Positions 34,647 to 43,573 are shown, counted from the stretch's first letter. The stretch: 61,361 nt of DNA from Zhongshania aliphaticivorans (GCF_902705855.1 NZ_CACSIJ010000001.1:659381-720741), one strand, 5' to 3'. Numbers and translations are program-made. Notes: generated by a model from the sequence alone, not told the origin.

Positions 34647-34881
34647 AAAGATACACTCACCTGGAAGTAAGTAATTTTAGAGAAGCAACCACAATTAAGT
34701 AAAATTTTATATTCAATAGCCGCAACCCGGAAGCATCAGTATTAGCTTATGCTTGCACAATATTAGTAATAAAGCAAACGATACGCTAGGTCATATAACG
34801 TTTGGAAATCTAAGCTTTGATTAGCGCCATTAACACCGGCGAGGGCCTGCCTATGGACGAACTTAGATAGCTAGCTTACAA

Positions 34882-34902
34882 TATGCTTAATATCTAAGCA
34901 TA
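34882..34902. promoter_or_regulatory. Palindromic operator candidate upstream of acetoacetyl-CoA synthetase gene
   Basis: A perfect 8-bp inverted repeat, TATGCTTA / TAAGCATA, separated by ATATC, ends 25 bp before the start codon. A dimeric regulator such as the neighbouring MarR protein could bind here. No direct evidence for the pairing. Confidence 0.5.
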
Positions 34903-34927
34903 GCAAGACCATATTAGGATCCAATTT

Positions 34928-36883
34928 ATGACGACTGCCGCCTCCGCCCAAGCACTTTGGTCACCATCCAAAGAAGACATTGAACTCGCGAACTTGAGCA
35001 CCTTTGCCAAAGGCTTAGAATCTACACATAACATTAGCTTTAAATCAGACTTCCGCGCACTACACCAATGGTCTATTCAAAATCCAGACGCCTTCTGGAC
35101 CGAATGCCTCACTGCATTTGGCCTAGTGTATGACGGCGATATCAATCCAGCCCGAATCACTACCGATCAAGCGCCATTTGCCCGCTGGTTCCCTCAGTTA
35201 AATCTCAACTATGCAGAAAACATGTTGCGTTGGCCCGGCCACTGGACCGCATTGATTGAAGCCGGCGAAGAAGGCGAAGGCCGCCACTGGAGCTTTTCAG
35301 AATTGCGCTGCCGAGTGTCCCAACACCAACGCGCGCTGCGCGAACTAGGCGTCAGTGCCGGCGATTGCGTCGCCGGCGTTTTACCCAATATTGGCGAAGC
35401 CGTTGCCATCATGCTCGCCGCTGCCAGCATTGGCGCCAGCTGGGCGTCAGTCTCTCCTGATTTTGGTATTGCCGCCGCCTTAGACCGCCTCGGGCAGGTT
35501 CAGCCCAGTGTTTTATACTCAGTCGCGGAATATCGCTTTAACGGCAAAACTTACAATGTTGCAAACAACATCAGCAAAATAGCCGCTGACTTACCAAGCC
35601 TAAAACGTTTCGTAAAAATCGGCGGTGGCTGGCCCGAAGACAGTGCTGGCATAACTCTAGAAGATGCCCTGCCAGCCGACAACACCCAGCAACCTGACTT
35701 TGTTAGACTGCCCTTTCACCACCCGCTATTTGTACTGTTCACATCCGGCACCACCGGCGCACCCAAGTGCATTGTGCACGGTCATGGCGGCACACTGATC
35801 CAACTTACCAAAGAGCACCAACTGCACTGTGACATCAGCGCCCAGCAGCGGGTTATCTTCCCGTCGACGCTTGGCTGGATGATGTGGAACTGGAGCATTA
35901 CCGCATTGGCAAGTGGTGCTACCGTTATTCTTTATGATGGCTCAGTCATCGCGCCGGATGAGCTGTCTATTTTCCGTCTATCCGAGCAGCTACGCGTCAA
36001 CACCCTAGGTTTACCCAGCGCGTTTATTGAACGCTGCGGACAAAAGCAAATAGATGTGAAAGCTCAGGTACCACTCAAAGATTTAAAATTAATTTTTGCT
36101 GGTGGTTCGGTGCTCTCCCCTGAAGGCTTTGAATACGTATACGAGCACATTTCACCAAAAGTACACCTCACTACCGGCTCTGGTGGTACAGATATCGTCT
36201 CGTGTTTTATGCTGGGCAATAAATGGCAATCGGTTTACGCTGGCGAAATGCAAGGCCCAGCCCTAGGTATGGATGTGCAAATTTTTAATGAAGACGGTAA
36301 GCAGGTTATTGGTGAACGCGGCGAACTGGTCTGCTGCGCGCCTGCTCCCAGCATGCCAGTACGCTTCGCCAACGACCCTGGCAATAAGCGCTTTACCAAG
36401 TCTTACTTTGACGGCTTCCCAGATGTATGGACCCACGGCGACTTTGCAGAAGAAACTATTAATGGCGGCTTTGTTATTCATGGCCGCTCAGATTCAGTTC
36501 TTAACCCCGGCGGCGTCCGCATTGGCACCGCAGAAATTTATCGCCAAGTTCAAAAAATTGAGAGTATTGAAAATTGCGTGGTCGCAGGGCAGCAATACGA
36601 CAATGACGTGCGCGTTGTATTATTCGTGGTCTTAGCCGAAGGTCAAAACCTGAGCGACGAATTATGCGCTGAAATACGCCAGCTACTTCGCGAAAATGCC
36701 TCACCGCGTCACGTGCCGAAATTTATCATTGCCGTAAACGATATACCCAAAACACGCAGCGGCAAAAATGCTGAAACCGCCGTATCTGCACTTATCAATG
36801 GCCGCGAGCCATCGCAGGTACATGCACTAGCAAACCCAGAGTCTCTAGATAACTTCCGCAATAGACCTGAGCTAGCCAAATAA
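34928..36883 (+). CDS. Acetoacetyl-CoA synthetase
   Basis: The 651-residue ligase has the N-terminal domain of acetoacetyl-CoA synthetases (LWSPSKEDIELANLSTF, ARWFPQLNLNYAENML near 92). TSGTTGAPKCIVHGHGG lies near 274, HLTTGSGGTDIVSCF near 415 and PKTRSGKNAE near 605. It activates acetoacetate or similar 3-oxo acids to the CoA ester with ATP. It starts an operon with the CoA transferase gene 17 bp downstream. In this setting it may rescue free beta-keto acids or act on a related oxo acid from ring degradation. Confidence 0.9.
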   Translation: MTTAASAQALWSPSKEDIELANLSTFAKGLESTHNISFKSDFRALHQWSIQNPDAFWTECLTAFGLVYDGDINPARITTDQAPFARWFPQLNLNYAENMLRWPGHWTALIEAGEEGEGRHWSFSELRCRVSQHQRALRELGVSAGDCVAGVLPNIGEAVAIMLAAASIGASWASVSPDFGIAAALDRLGQVQPSVLYSVAEYRFNGKTYNVANNISKIAADLPSLKRFVKIGGGWPEDSAGITLEDALPADNTQQPDFVRLPFHHPLFVLFTSGTTGAPKCIVHGHGGTLIQLTKEHQLHCDISAQQRVIFPSTLGWMMWNWSITALASGATVILYDGSVIAPDELSIFRLSEQLRVNTLGLPSAFIERCGQKQIDVKAQVPLKDLKLIFAGGSVLSPEGFEYVYEHISPKVHLTTGSGGTDIVSCFMLGNKWQSVYAGEMQGPALGMDVQIFNEDGKQVIGERGELVCCAPAPSMPVRFANDPGNKRFTKSYFDGFPDVWTHGDFAEETINGGFVIHGRSDSVLNPGGVRIGTAEIYRQVQKIESIENCVVAGQQYDNDVRVVLFVVLAEGQNLSDELCAEIRQLLRENASPRHVPKFIIAVNDIPKTRSGKNAETAVSALINGREPSQVHALANPESLDNFRNRPELAK

Positions 36884-36900
36884 TTTAAGGCGTAAAAAAA

Positions 36901-38142
36901 ATGAGCACTGTATCTGGAATTGAACAACTTATTGCCCACTTTAAACCTGGCGACACCGTTTTTATTCCAGGCAGCGCTGGCGAACCCAGCGAGCTAACGG
37001 AAATACTAGTAAACCAAGCTGAGCTAGCACCTGGCGTCACATTTATTACTAGCTTTGTACCGGGCATTAATACGCGCAATCTCTGCAATGCTGAGACTGA
37101 TCGAAAAATGGCGGTGTTTTTTATGCAAGGCCAATTTCGTAGTGATTACGAAAAAGGTGCCATAAAATTTCGCCCCATAAGCTTTAAACAAATACAGCAG
37201 TATTTAACTGCGGACAACACCCGCATCGACTGGATTGTTGCGCAAGTAGCCGCGCCTATCGACGGCCAATGCTCACTTGGACCACATGCCGAGTTTCTAC
37301 CGAGCCTACTCGCACGAGACTGTAAAGTTCTCGGGGTTATTAACGCCAATACACCAAACGTTCCGAGTGCACCCAGTATTCCTCTTGAGCGTTTCACTGC
37401 AACCGCGACATCCAGCGCCGCTTTAGAAAGCTATGACGCTGGTAGCAGTAATGAAATTTCCGAAGCCATCGCCAAACATATCGCCGCACTTATCCCCAAC
37501 GGCGCTACGCTGCAAATCGGTCTAGGTAAAATACCCTCGCAGTTGCTAGCCGCTTTGAGCGAACACCGCGAGCTTGGCTTTCACACCGGCATGCTCTCTG
37601 ATTCAGTATTGCCAATGGCAAGCAACGGTTCATTGCGCAAAGAAAATGCATTAACAACCGCAGTATTTGTCGGCTCCGAAAATTTATACCAGCAATTACC
37701 CACCCTAAATTCACTCAATATTGCCGGCGCGGAATTCACCCACGATCCCGCAGTCTTGGTCAATATACCTAAGTTGCACTCCATTAATTCCGCATTAGAA
37801 GTCGATATATTGGGCCAAGTAAATGCTGAAACGCTAAACAACAAATATGTTAGCGCGCCAGGTGGATTACCCGACTTTGCAGCGGCAGCAAGCCGCCAGC
37901 AAGACGGTCTGTCGATTGTTGCCCTACCCTCGACCGACCCCAGCGGTAAACACTCACGTATTACTGCCAAATTCCGCAGTGGCACGCCGGTTAGTGTTCC
38001 GCAGTTTGATGTTGACTACGTGGTAACGGAGTTCGGCGCGGCGTATTTACGCGGCGCCACGCCAAGCGAACGGCATGAACGCATCATTGCCATCGCTCAC
38101 CCAGATCACCGCGAGCAACTAAAAACAAACGCCGCTGGATGA
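36901..38142 (+). CDS. Acetyl-CoA hydrolase/transferase-family CoA transferase
   Basis: A 413-residue protein of the 4-hydroxybutyrate CoA-transferase/acetyl-CoA hydrolase family. Visible marks are LQIGLGKIPSQLL near 202, GFHTGMLSDSVLPM near 220 and HSINSALEVDILGQVNAE near 297, which contains the glutamate region used for the CoA-thioester intermediate. ADIAVTEYG-like VDYVVTEFGAAYLRG is near 378. It should move CoA from acetyl-CoA or succinyl-CoA to an organic acid. The family includes itaconate CoA-transferase, which is relevant because a MaoC/CitE-like pair lies 10 kb downstream. The acceptor is unknown. Confidence 0.87.
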   Translation: MSTVSGIEQLIAHFKPGDTVFIPGSAGEPSELTEILVNQAELAPGVTFITSFVPGINTRNLCNAETDRKMAVFFMQGQFRSDYEKGAIKFRPISFKQIQQYLTADNTRIDWIVAQVAAPIDGQCSLGPHAEFLPSLLARDCKVLGVINANTPNVPSAPSIPLERFTATATSSAALESYDAGSSNEISEAIAKHIAALIPNGATLQIGLGKIPSQLLAALSEHRELGFHTGMLSDSVLPMASNGSLRKENALTTAVFVGSENLYQQLPTLNSLNIAGAEFTHDPAVLVNIPKLHSINSALEVDILGQVNAETLNNKYVSAPGGLPDFAAAASRQQDGLSIVALPSTDPSGKHSRITAKFRSGTPVSVPQFDVDYVVTEFGAAYLRGATPSERHERIIAIAHPDHREQLKTNAAG

Positions 38143-38303
38143 ACTATGTAAACGCCGGCACAAGTCAAGATAAGTGTTTGCATATTGTAATCATGCGAAC
38201 AGTTAATGTAGTATAGATATCATTACAGTTTACAGTCTGGGCGCGTCTTCCTTAAACAGGTCTTGCCCTCTTAATCGTTCAAAGAGTAGGAGTTTATCAA
38301 CAC

Positions 38304-39068
38304 ATGAAAGGCTTAAATGGGAAAGTTGCAATTGTCACCGGTGGTGGCAGCGGTATTGGTGAAGCAATAGTTTTACGCCTAGCCGAAGAAGGCTGCAAAG
38401 TCGCATTATTCGACATCAATGGCGCAGCGGCAGAGCAAGTTGCCGCCAAAGCCAGCTCTGCGGGCAGCGTCACTCCCTTCATTGCCGACATCACCAATAT
38501 GGATGCCGTCGAAGCTGCAGTGGCGCAAGTTGAAGAAACACTAGGTCCAGTCTGGATGCTGGTTAACAACGCGGGCTGGGATCAAGTGCTTCCTTTCCTT
38601 AAAACCACGCCGGAATTGTGGCAAAAAATTATCAACCTAAACCTTTACGGCCCAATTCATATGCATGCGGCAGTATGTAAACGTATGGCTGCCCGCAACG
38701 CTGGTCGTGTTATCAATGTTGCCTCTGATGCTGGTCGCGTTGGCACAAGCCATGAAGCCGTATACTCAGCCTGTAAAGGCGGCACTATCGCTTTCGGTAA
38801 ATCTATTGCCCGCGAATTAGCCCGCAACAATGTTTTAGTTAACTCTGTTTGCCCCGGCCCCACTGACACCCCTGCAATGGCAGCCGTGGCAGGTACAGGT
38901 GAAGAAGCGCAAAAATGGAAAGAGTCTATGGCTAGAGGCATTCCATTGCGTCGCATGGGCCAAGCAGATGACTACGCAGGCATTATTGCGTTTCTCGGCA
39001 GCGACGACGCTGACTACATCACCGGACAGACAATTTCTGTTTCCGGCGGACTAACAATGCACGGCTAA
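38304..39068 (+). CDS. badH: 2-hydroxycyclohexanecarboxyl-CoA dehydrogenase-like SDR (BadH-like)
   Basis: A 254-residue SDR with TGGGSGIGEAI near 12, NNAGWDQVLPF near 86 and YSACKGG near 155, ending GQTISVSGGLTMHG. The whole sequence closely follows the pattern that I recall for BadH of Rhodopseudomonas palustris, including LVNNAGWD, NVASDAGRVG and VNSVCPGPTDT. BadH oxidises 2-hydroxycyclohexane-1-carboxyl-CoA to the 2-keto compound. The next gene encodes a BadI-like hydrolase for the following step, which strongly supports the call. The ring may bear a side chain. Confidence 0.85.
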   Translation: MKGLNGKVAIVTGGGSGIGEAIVLRLAEEGCKVALFDINGAAAEQVAAKASSAGSVTPFIADITNMDAVEAAVAQVEETLGPVWMLVNNAGWDQVLPFLKTTPELWQKIINLNLYGPIHMHAAVCKRMAARNAGRVINVASDAGRVGTSHEAVYSACKGGTIAFGKSIARELARNNVLVNSVCPGPTDTPAMAAVAGTGEEAQKWKESMARGIPLRRMGQADDYAGIIAFLGSDDADYITGQTISVSGGLTMHG

Positions 39069-39106
39069 TCCCCCGTTCAAATACCGTTTTAAAGAGGTTA
39101 ATTATT

Positions 39107-39895
39107 ATGTTTGCAACCACACCTTATGAAGACATCACTTACGAAAACCGCAATGGCGCAGCGTGGATCACCATTAACCGCCCCAAGGTTTACAACGCAT
39201 TTCGCGGCAAAACAATTGAAGAGCTTATTCATGCATTTTTGACCGCTGCTAGCGACAAAAGCGTAGGTGTAGTGGTATTAACTGGCTCAGGCGACAAAGC
39301 GTTCTGTACTGGTGGTGATCAATCTAATCACGACGGCGACTACGATGGTCGTGGCGTTGTGGGCCTGCCCATTGACGAATTGCAATCTGCAATTCGCGAT
39401 ATTCCAAAACCAGTCATTGCCGCTGTAAATGGTTTTGCGATTGGTGGCGGACACGTACTTGCCACTATCTGCGACATGACGATTGCTGCCGACACCGCAA
39501 AAATGGGCCAAGTAGGACCTAAAGTGGGTTCGGTTGACGCTGGCTGGGGCACTGCATATTTGGCTCGTATCGTGGGCGAGAAGAAAGCACGCGAAATTTG
39601 GTATATGTGTAAGCGTTACACTGCACAAGAAATGATGGATATGGGCTTGGTAAACAAAGTTGTTCCCGCTGCCGAGCTAGTAGCTGAAGTGACTAGCTGG
39701 TGTGACACCATTATGGAGCATAGCCCGACTGCAATGGCGCTGGCTAAGCGTTCATTCAACTGCGATTCAGAATCTATTCGCGGTATCAGCATGATGGGCC
39801 TAAACGCCGTTAAAATGTACTACGATACTGAAGAGTCGCAAGAAGGCGTAAATGCGTTTAACGAAAAACGTAAGCCTAACTTCCGTCAATTCTGA
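39107..39895 (+). CDS. badI: 2-ketocyclohexanecarboxyl-CoA hydrolase-like ring-opening enzyme (BadI-like)
   Basis: A 262-residue crotonase-fold protein. FCTGGDQSNHDGDYDGRG near 67-84, AIRDIPKPVIAAVNGFAIGGGHVLATICDMTIA, QVGPKVGSVDAGWGTAYLARIVGEKKAREIWYMCKRY and KRSFNCD (positions about 95-205) match the BadI/MenB group. They follow BadI of Rhodopseudomonas palustris, as I recall it, much more closely than ordinary hydratases. BadI opens the ring of 2-ketocyclohexanecarboxyl-CoA to a pimeloyl-CoA. MenB is the alternative, but no menaquinone genes are near and BadH precedes it by 38 bp. Confidence 0.86.
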   Translation: MFATTPYEDITYENRNGAAWITINRPKVYNAFRGKTIEELIHAFLTAASDKSVGVVVLTGSGDKAFCTGGDQSNHDGDYDGRGVVGLPIDELQSAIRDIPKPVIAAVNGFAIGGGHVLATICDMTIAADTAKMGQVGPKVGSVDAGWGTAYLARIVGEKKAREIWYMCKRYTAQEMMDMGLVNKVVPAAELVAEVTSWCDTIMEHSPTAMALAKRSFNCDSESIRGISMMGLNAVKMYYDTEESQEGVNAFNEKRKPNFRQF

Positions 39896-39902
39896 TTGAC
39901 CA

Positions 39903-39930
39903 AGCAGCCGTACAACAGTGCACGGCTGCT
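39903..39930 (+). terminator. Hairpin after badI-like gene
   Basis: AGCAGCCGT and ACGGCTGCT form a 9-bp stem with a 10-base loop just after the stop codon. No T run follows, so it may act as a weak terminator or an mRNA-stabilising structure. Confidence 0.55.
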
Positions 39931-40020
39931 ACCTCATCAAAATTAAATATTAAGAAGGTCACTCGGCAAAGTGCCAGAAAAGCTAAAACACTCCAGATAA
40001 AACTATAAATGGGGTAGTAA

Positions 40021-40800
40021 ATGAATAGCTATAACACCCAATTTAACAGCACAGACAAGCAATTTTCCCACGATATAATGCGGCTAAGCCAAGCCAGCCA
40101 TATCGCGCTACTCCTTTACGACCGCAACACCCCGCAGCAACCTATTAGTTTTTTATTTAATGATGGCATCTCTGAGCTGCTAGCAGACAACTATACAAAA
40201 CGTGTTTGCCAGCATGATCCGCTACTCCCTCACGCAGGTACATCGAACAGCGATGCCATACGTCGCACCGAAATTACGACTAGAAAAAAATCGGTTCAAC
40301 TCACAGATACCACGTACTCCGACACTTTATATCAAGACGTTCTCGCCCATGCCGGCTATAGGGAAACAGCGGCATTTAGCCACCGCGTTAGCAGCAACTT
40401 ACATTTAGTGGTCGGCTTATTACTCTCTAACAAAGCTCGTAATGGCCGCCATTTGCAGCTAGATGCCGCCAGCCAACTTACCGAAGAATGGCTCAGCGTT
40501 TGCGCAGACAATCTCATTGATTCATCCATTCGCCACCACCTTTATCACAACAGCACTAAGCTTCCACAGCCCCAAAATGGGTTCAATGAAACGGCAATAA
40601 ACCGAGGTGATTTTGGCTTAAGTCAGCGCGAGGCCGATGTGGTTGGCGAGCTAATCAAAGGCAAGAGCAATAAGCAGATCAGCGCCGCTTTAACGTTGTC
40701 TGAATACACGGTTGAAAATTATTTACGAAAGATTTACAAAAAATTTAATGTCCATAGTCGCACAGAGTTAATCGCGGTATTGGCGCATACCGCCAGATAA
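40021..40800 (+). CDS. LuxR-family transcriptional regulator
   Basis: A 259-residue regulator with a C-terminal LuxR/GerE domain (LSQREADVVGELIKGKSNKQ, then ISAALTLSEYTVENYLRKIY near 203-242) and an N-terminal ligand-type domain similar in length and layout to the regulator at 24370-25122. YKKFNVHSRTELIAVL closes the domain. The two are clear paralogues. It follows the BadH/BadI genes on the same strand, after a hairpin and a 125-bp gap, so it may control the alicyclic or beta-oxidation genes. No ligand can be named. Confidence 0.87.
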   Translation: MNSYNTQFNSTDKQFSHDIMRLSQASHIALLLYDRNTPQQPISFLFNDGISELLADNYTKRVCQHDPLLPHAGTSNSDAIRRTEITTRKKSVQLTDTTYSDTLYQDVLAHAGYRETAAFSHRVSSNLHLVVGLLLSNKARNGRHLQLDAASQLTEEWLSVCADNLIDSSIRHHLYHNSTKLPQPQNGFNETAINRGDFGLSQREADVVGELIKGKSNKQISAALTLSEYTVENYLRKIYKKFNVHSRTELIAVLAHTAR

Positions 40801-40903
40801 ACCCGTAAGTGCCGACAGCTAGGGGGAACATCACGCTGCCAGCGACTTAAGGAACATGAATCGCCAATGCTTTTTTCAGCATGGGCGAACTCATTGCTCG
40901 ACC

Positions 40904-42049
40904 TTAAAAACTATTCAAAGAATCCAAGTCGTCAATCGCATGAGTCATCCGACTAATAAATTCTAAAGAGGTATCTCTAGGCTGCATGTCTGGCACATCA
41001 GGATTTGGGCTTAATACTGGTGTCCACCACGCCAAGGCACCAAACAGCTGCTGGCGATACTGGGTCCATGCCTCGTCAAACGGCGTCTCTGGGCCGCCAT
41101 TGGCTTTTAGCTCTGCCAAGTAATGGATAATTAAATCTTTTTCCCATGCTCGGCGGTCAGCAGTCGCTAAGCCAGTAGAAAGTGCATAGGCAATATCACG
41201 ACTCCAATGCCCAACACACATACACTGCCAATCACTCAAGCCCATATGATTATCGGCGGTGATATACCAGTTTTTTAAATGTACATCTGAGTGAACAAGA
41301 GTGTGCGGAAGCTGCGCATGACGCGCTACGCTTTGCAGGGTTGCGGGCCATACTTTCTCTGCCTGCTTAAAGAGGCGCTCTGGAATCACCTCCCTCGCCT
41401 CTTTAAACCCGATATCTGCCTGTGGCCCAAACCCTGCTTCATTAGCAGTAATAGTGAAGAAATCTTCCCAGGTATTCAGGTAGGACAACTCACCTTTAAA
41501 GGCGTCACTTTCGTAATATTTGCCATGCAATTTTGCGAGTAAGGAAACCTGCTCAAGCGCCATTTTCTCTGTGACCACGGTACGGTGATCACAGAAGGTA
41601 ACGTCATTACTCATATCTTCCAGCATAACAATGGAGTTCAATGTTTCTGGATTAAAGTTTGAGAACAAGCCCTTTGGTGCCTCTAAATCTAACTGTGAAC
41701 GAATGATGTTATAAAAATTCACCTCGCCCTCAATCGCGCCATTCATACCCAGCAAACAGCGGCTTGCCAGGGTAAATGTGGATTTACAAAACACACTCTC
41801 TGGTAGGCCAGAATCGGCCTTATTGTATTCGAGAAATATTCTGCGGCGGCTCGAGGTACCCTCGTCTTCATCGCCTAAACGCCAATTGCTTACCTTTGTA
41901 CCTGGCTGCTTCTTGCAGAGCACATCTGTGAACCACTCATTACTGAGTAATTCGTAGGCCATCGGAATTTGGTCCGCGCTGGTCACAACGCTGCGCGCTG
42001 CACTCTCTGCATCAAAACGGGATTTTATTTCTTCAAATGATAATTTCAT
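40904..42049 (-). CDS. Phosphotransferase family protein (CHK/ecdysteroid-kinase-like)
   Basis: A 381-residue kinase-like phosphotransferase. The catalytic loop is HTLVHSDVHLKNWYITAD near 245-262 and the metal aspartate lies in GLSDWQCMCVGHWSRDIAYAL near 265. This version, with the SDW motif and C-terminal helical lobe, resembles the CHK/DUF1679 kinases rather than the ACAD10-like enzyme at 12671-13822. It adjoins an acyl-CoA dehydrogenase gene on the same strand. The ATG at 42049 has AGGTG nine bases upstream; a GTG four codons earlier overlaps that site. Substrate unknown, possibly a hydroxylated ring or chain compound. Confidence 0.82.
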   Translation of the reverse strand: MKLSFEEIKSRFDAESAARSVVTSADQIPMAYELLSNEWFTDVLCKKQPGTKVSNWRLGDEDEGTSSRRRIFLEYNKADSGLPESVFCKSTFTLASRCLLGMNGAIEGEVNFYNIIRSQLDLEAPKGLFSNFNPETLNSIVMLEDMSNDVTFCDHRTVVTEKMALEQVSLLAKLHGKYYESDAFKGELSYLNTWEDFFTITANEAGFGPQADIGFKEAREVIPERLFKQAEKVWPATLQSVARHAQLPHTLVHSDVHLKNWYITADNHMGLSDWQCMCVGHWSRDIAYALSTGLATADRRAWEKDLIIHYLAELKANGGPETPFDEAWTQYRQQLFGALAWWTPVLSPNPDVPDMQPRDTSLEFISRMTHAIDDLDSLNSF

Positions 42050-42125
42050 TGCACTGAACACCTGCGTAATTATATTTAGTCGATAAGCGTTACAGAGATA
42101 CTAACAAGCATTGACCATACACTCG

Positions 42126-42145
42126 ATAGACGGATTCCCGTCTAT
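42126..42145. promoter_or_regulatory. Perfect palindrome upstream of phosphotransferase gene
   Basis: ATAGACGG and CCGTCTAT, separated by ATTC, lie about 80 bp upstream of the start at 42049. A similar AGACGGA..GTCTGTCT word is found at 53901-53920 in the LysR/acyl-CoA dehydrogenase divergent region. A regulator site is likely; which protein binds is unknown. Confidence 0.5.
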
Positions 42146-42271
42146 TCGGCAACATCAAGTCAAAAAGACGATATAACGTGGAATGGAAATAAAAGCATAG
42201 CGACATAAAGCAATCCCCGCCATTCAAACAACGGAGTACACTTTATTAGTGGGTAGGTATATTTCTTAGAG

Positions 42272-42309
42272 CACAAACTCAGCGAGTAGATATACCCGCT
42301 GAGTTTGTG
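42272..42309 (-). terminator. Strong hairpin after acyl-CoA dehydrogenase gene
   Basis: A perfect 13-bp inverted repeat CACAAACTCAGCG / CGCTGAGTTTGTG with a 12-base loop lies just past the stop codon of the minus-strand acyl-CoA dehydrogenase gene. There is no T run on either side, so termination is likely but not certain. Confidence 0.65.
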
Positions 42310-42319
42310 GCTTACCGCA

Positions 42320-43477
42320 TTATATTTTCTTGTATTTTTTGAAAATATCTTTAGCGATGATGGTCTTCATAACCTCTATAGATCCGCCCGCTATTTTCAC
42401 AATACGCGCATCGGCATAAGCTCGGCATATTGGGTATTCCCACATATAGCCCCAACCACCAAATAGCTGTAGACATTCATCAACTGCTTTGCAGTGAAGA
42501 TTGCTCAGCTGCATTTTAGCGATCGCCGCCGTTACGGAGTCCAATTTACCTTCCATAAACAACTCGATGCATTTATCGGTAAATACACGACCCACAACAG
42601 CCTCAGCTTTAAGCTCAGCCAGTTTAAATTGGGTGTTTTGGAAATCTGCAATGGTTTGACCAAAGGCTTCGCGCTGAGATACGTATTCAGCGGTCCACTC
42701 AATAACCGTTTCGGTTACTGTTGCACTACGGATAGTTTGCGCCAATCGCTCTTGGGCCAATTGGTGCATCATGATCTTGAAGCCCTTACCCTCTTCGCCC
42801 AACATATTGGTTGCTGGAATACGAACATCTTGGAAGAATAACTCAGAGGTATCCTGTGCCTTCATGCCCAATTTATCGAGGTTTTGACCACGTATAAAGC
42901 CGTCTCTATCACCTTCAACAATAAACAGCGTTACGCCATTAGCGCCCGCTTCTTGGTCCGTTTTCGTGGCCAAAACCAAGATGTCACACATCTGACCATT
43001 TGAGATAAATACTTTTTGGCCATTGATAACGTAGTCGTCACCGTCTTTAACCGCTTTGGTACGAATATTTTTAAGATCGCTGCCCGCATGGGGCTCGGTC
43101 ATACCCAATGAGCCTATCCATTCGCCAGATACCATCTTGGGAAGAATACGTTTCTTTTGTTCTTCGGTGCCGAACTTGTGGATATACGTCGCGACAAGAT
43201 CCGCGTGAATTAAGAAACCGGGGCCGGAATAACCTGAGCGGAACAGCTCTTCGAACACGATAGCGTCGTAGAGGTAGTCAGCGCCATAACCGCCGTATTC
43301 TTCAGGAATAGTACAGCACAAAATGCCCGCTTCACCGGCCTTAAGCCACAGCTCACGCGGAACAATACCGTCCTTTTCCCACTGTTCATGATAGGGAGCT
43401 ATTTCCTTCTCGATAAACTTCTTTACCGACTCACGGAAAATCTCATGTTCTTCGCTAAAAAGCGTTCTTTCAATCAT
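42320..43477 (-). CDS. Acyl-CoA dehydrogenase
   Basis: A 385-residue flavoprotein. FSEEHEIFRESVKKF at the N-terminus, the flavin region GSLGMTEPHAGSDLKNIRT near 125-143, VFISNGQ near 155 and the C-terminal LFGGWGYMWEYPICRAYADARI near 337 are all typical. The end reads KIAGGSIEVMK, with glycine where medium-chain enzymes have the catalytic glutamate. The base must therefore come from another helix, as in long-chain and isovaleryl types. The ATG at 43477 matches homologue N-termini (MIERTLFSEEH); the frame extends 21 codons further but that part is unlikely to be coding. Downstream of the FadJ-like gene, probably one operon. Confidence 0.92.
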   Translation of the reverse strand: MIERTLFSEEHEIFRESVKKFIEKEIAPYHEQWEKDGIVPRELWLKAGEAGILCCTIPEEYGGYGADYLYDAIVFEELFRSGYSGPGFLIHADLVATYIHKFGTEEQKKRILPKMVSGEWIGSLGMTEPHAGSDLKNIRTKAVKDGDDYVINGQKVFISNGQMCDILVLATKTDQEAGANGVTLFIVEGDRDGFIRGQNLDKLGMKAQDTSELFFQDVRIPATNMLGEEGKGFKIMMHQLAQERLAQTIRSATVTETVIEWTAEYVSQREAFGQTIADFQNTQFKLAELKAEAVVGRVFTDKCIELFMEGKLDSVTAAIAKMQLSNLHCKAVDECLQLFGGWGYMWEYPICRAYADARIVKIAGGSIEVMKTIIAKDIFKKYKKI

Positions 43478-43573
43478 TAGGCACCACCATTTATTACTTA
43501 AACACAAAATACGCTTGGTCACAATATTCATAAAACCCATTGCGCCAGCCCTTGTAAACCTAATGCCGCCTAA

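Larger units (their letters stand above)
34439..34927. promoter_or_regulatory. Divergent intergenic region between marR and acetoacetyl-CoA synthetase genes
   Basis: An AT-rich gap of about 490 bp without a trusted reading frame. It contains the promoter-proximal DNA of the MarR gene, an isolated minus-strand terminator (34621-34646) and a palindrome just upstream of the acetoacetyl-CoA synthetase gene (34882-34902). The terminator implies a short minus-strand transcript starting somewhere between about 34650 and 34900. Confidence 0.45.

Noticed and set aside
39107-39895. Menaquinone enzyme MenB as identity of the ring-opening crotonase
   Set aside because: MenB and BadI are related, but no menaquinone genes are nearby and a BadH-like gene directly precedes it.
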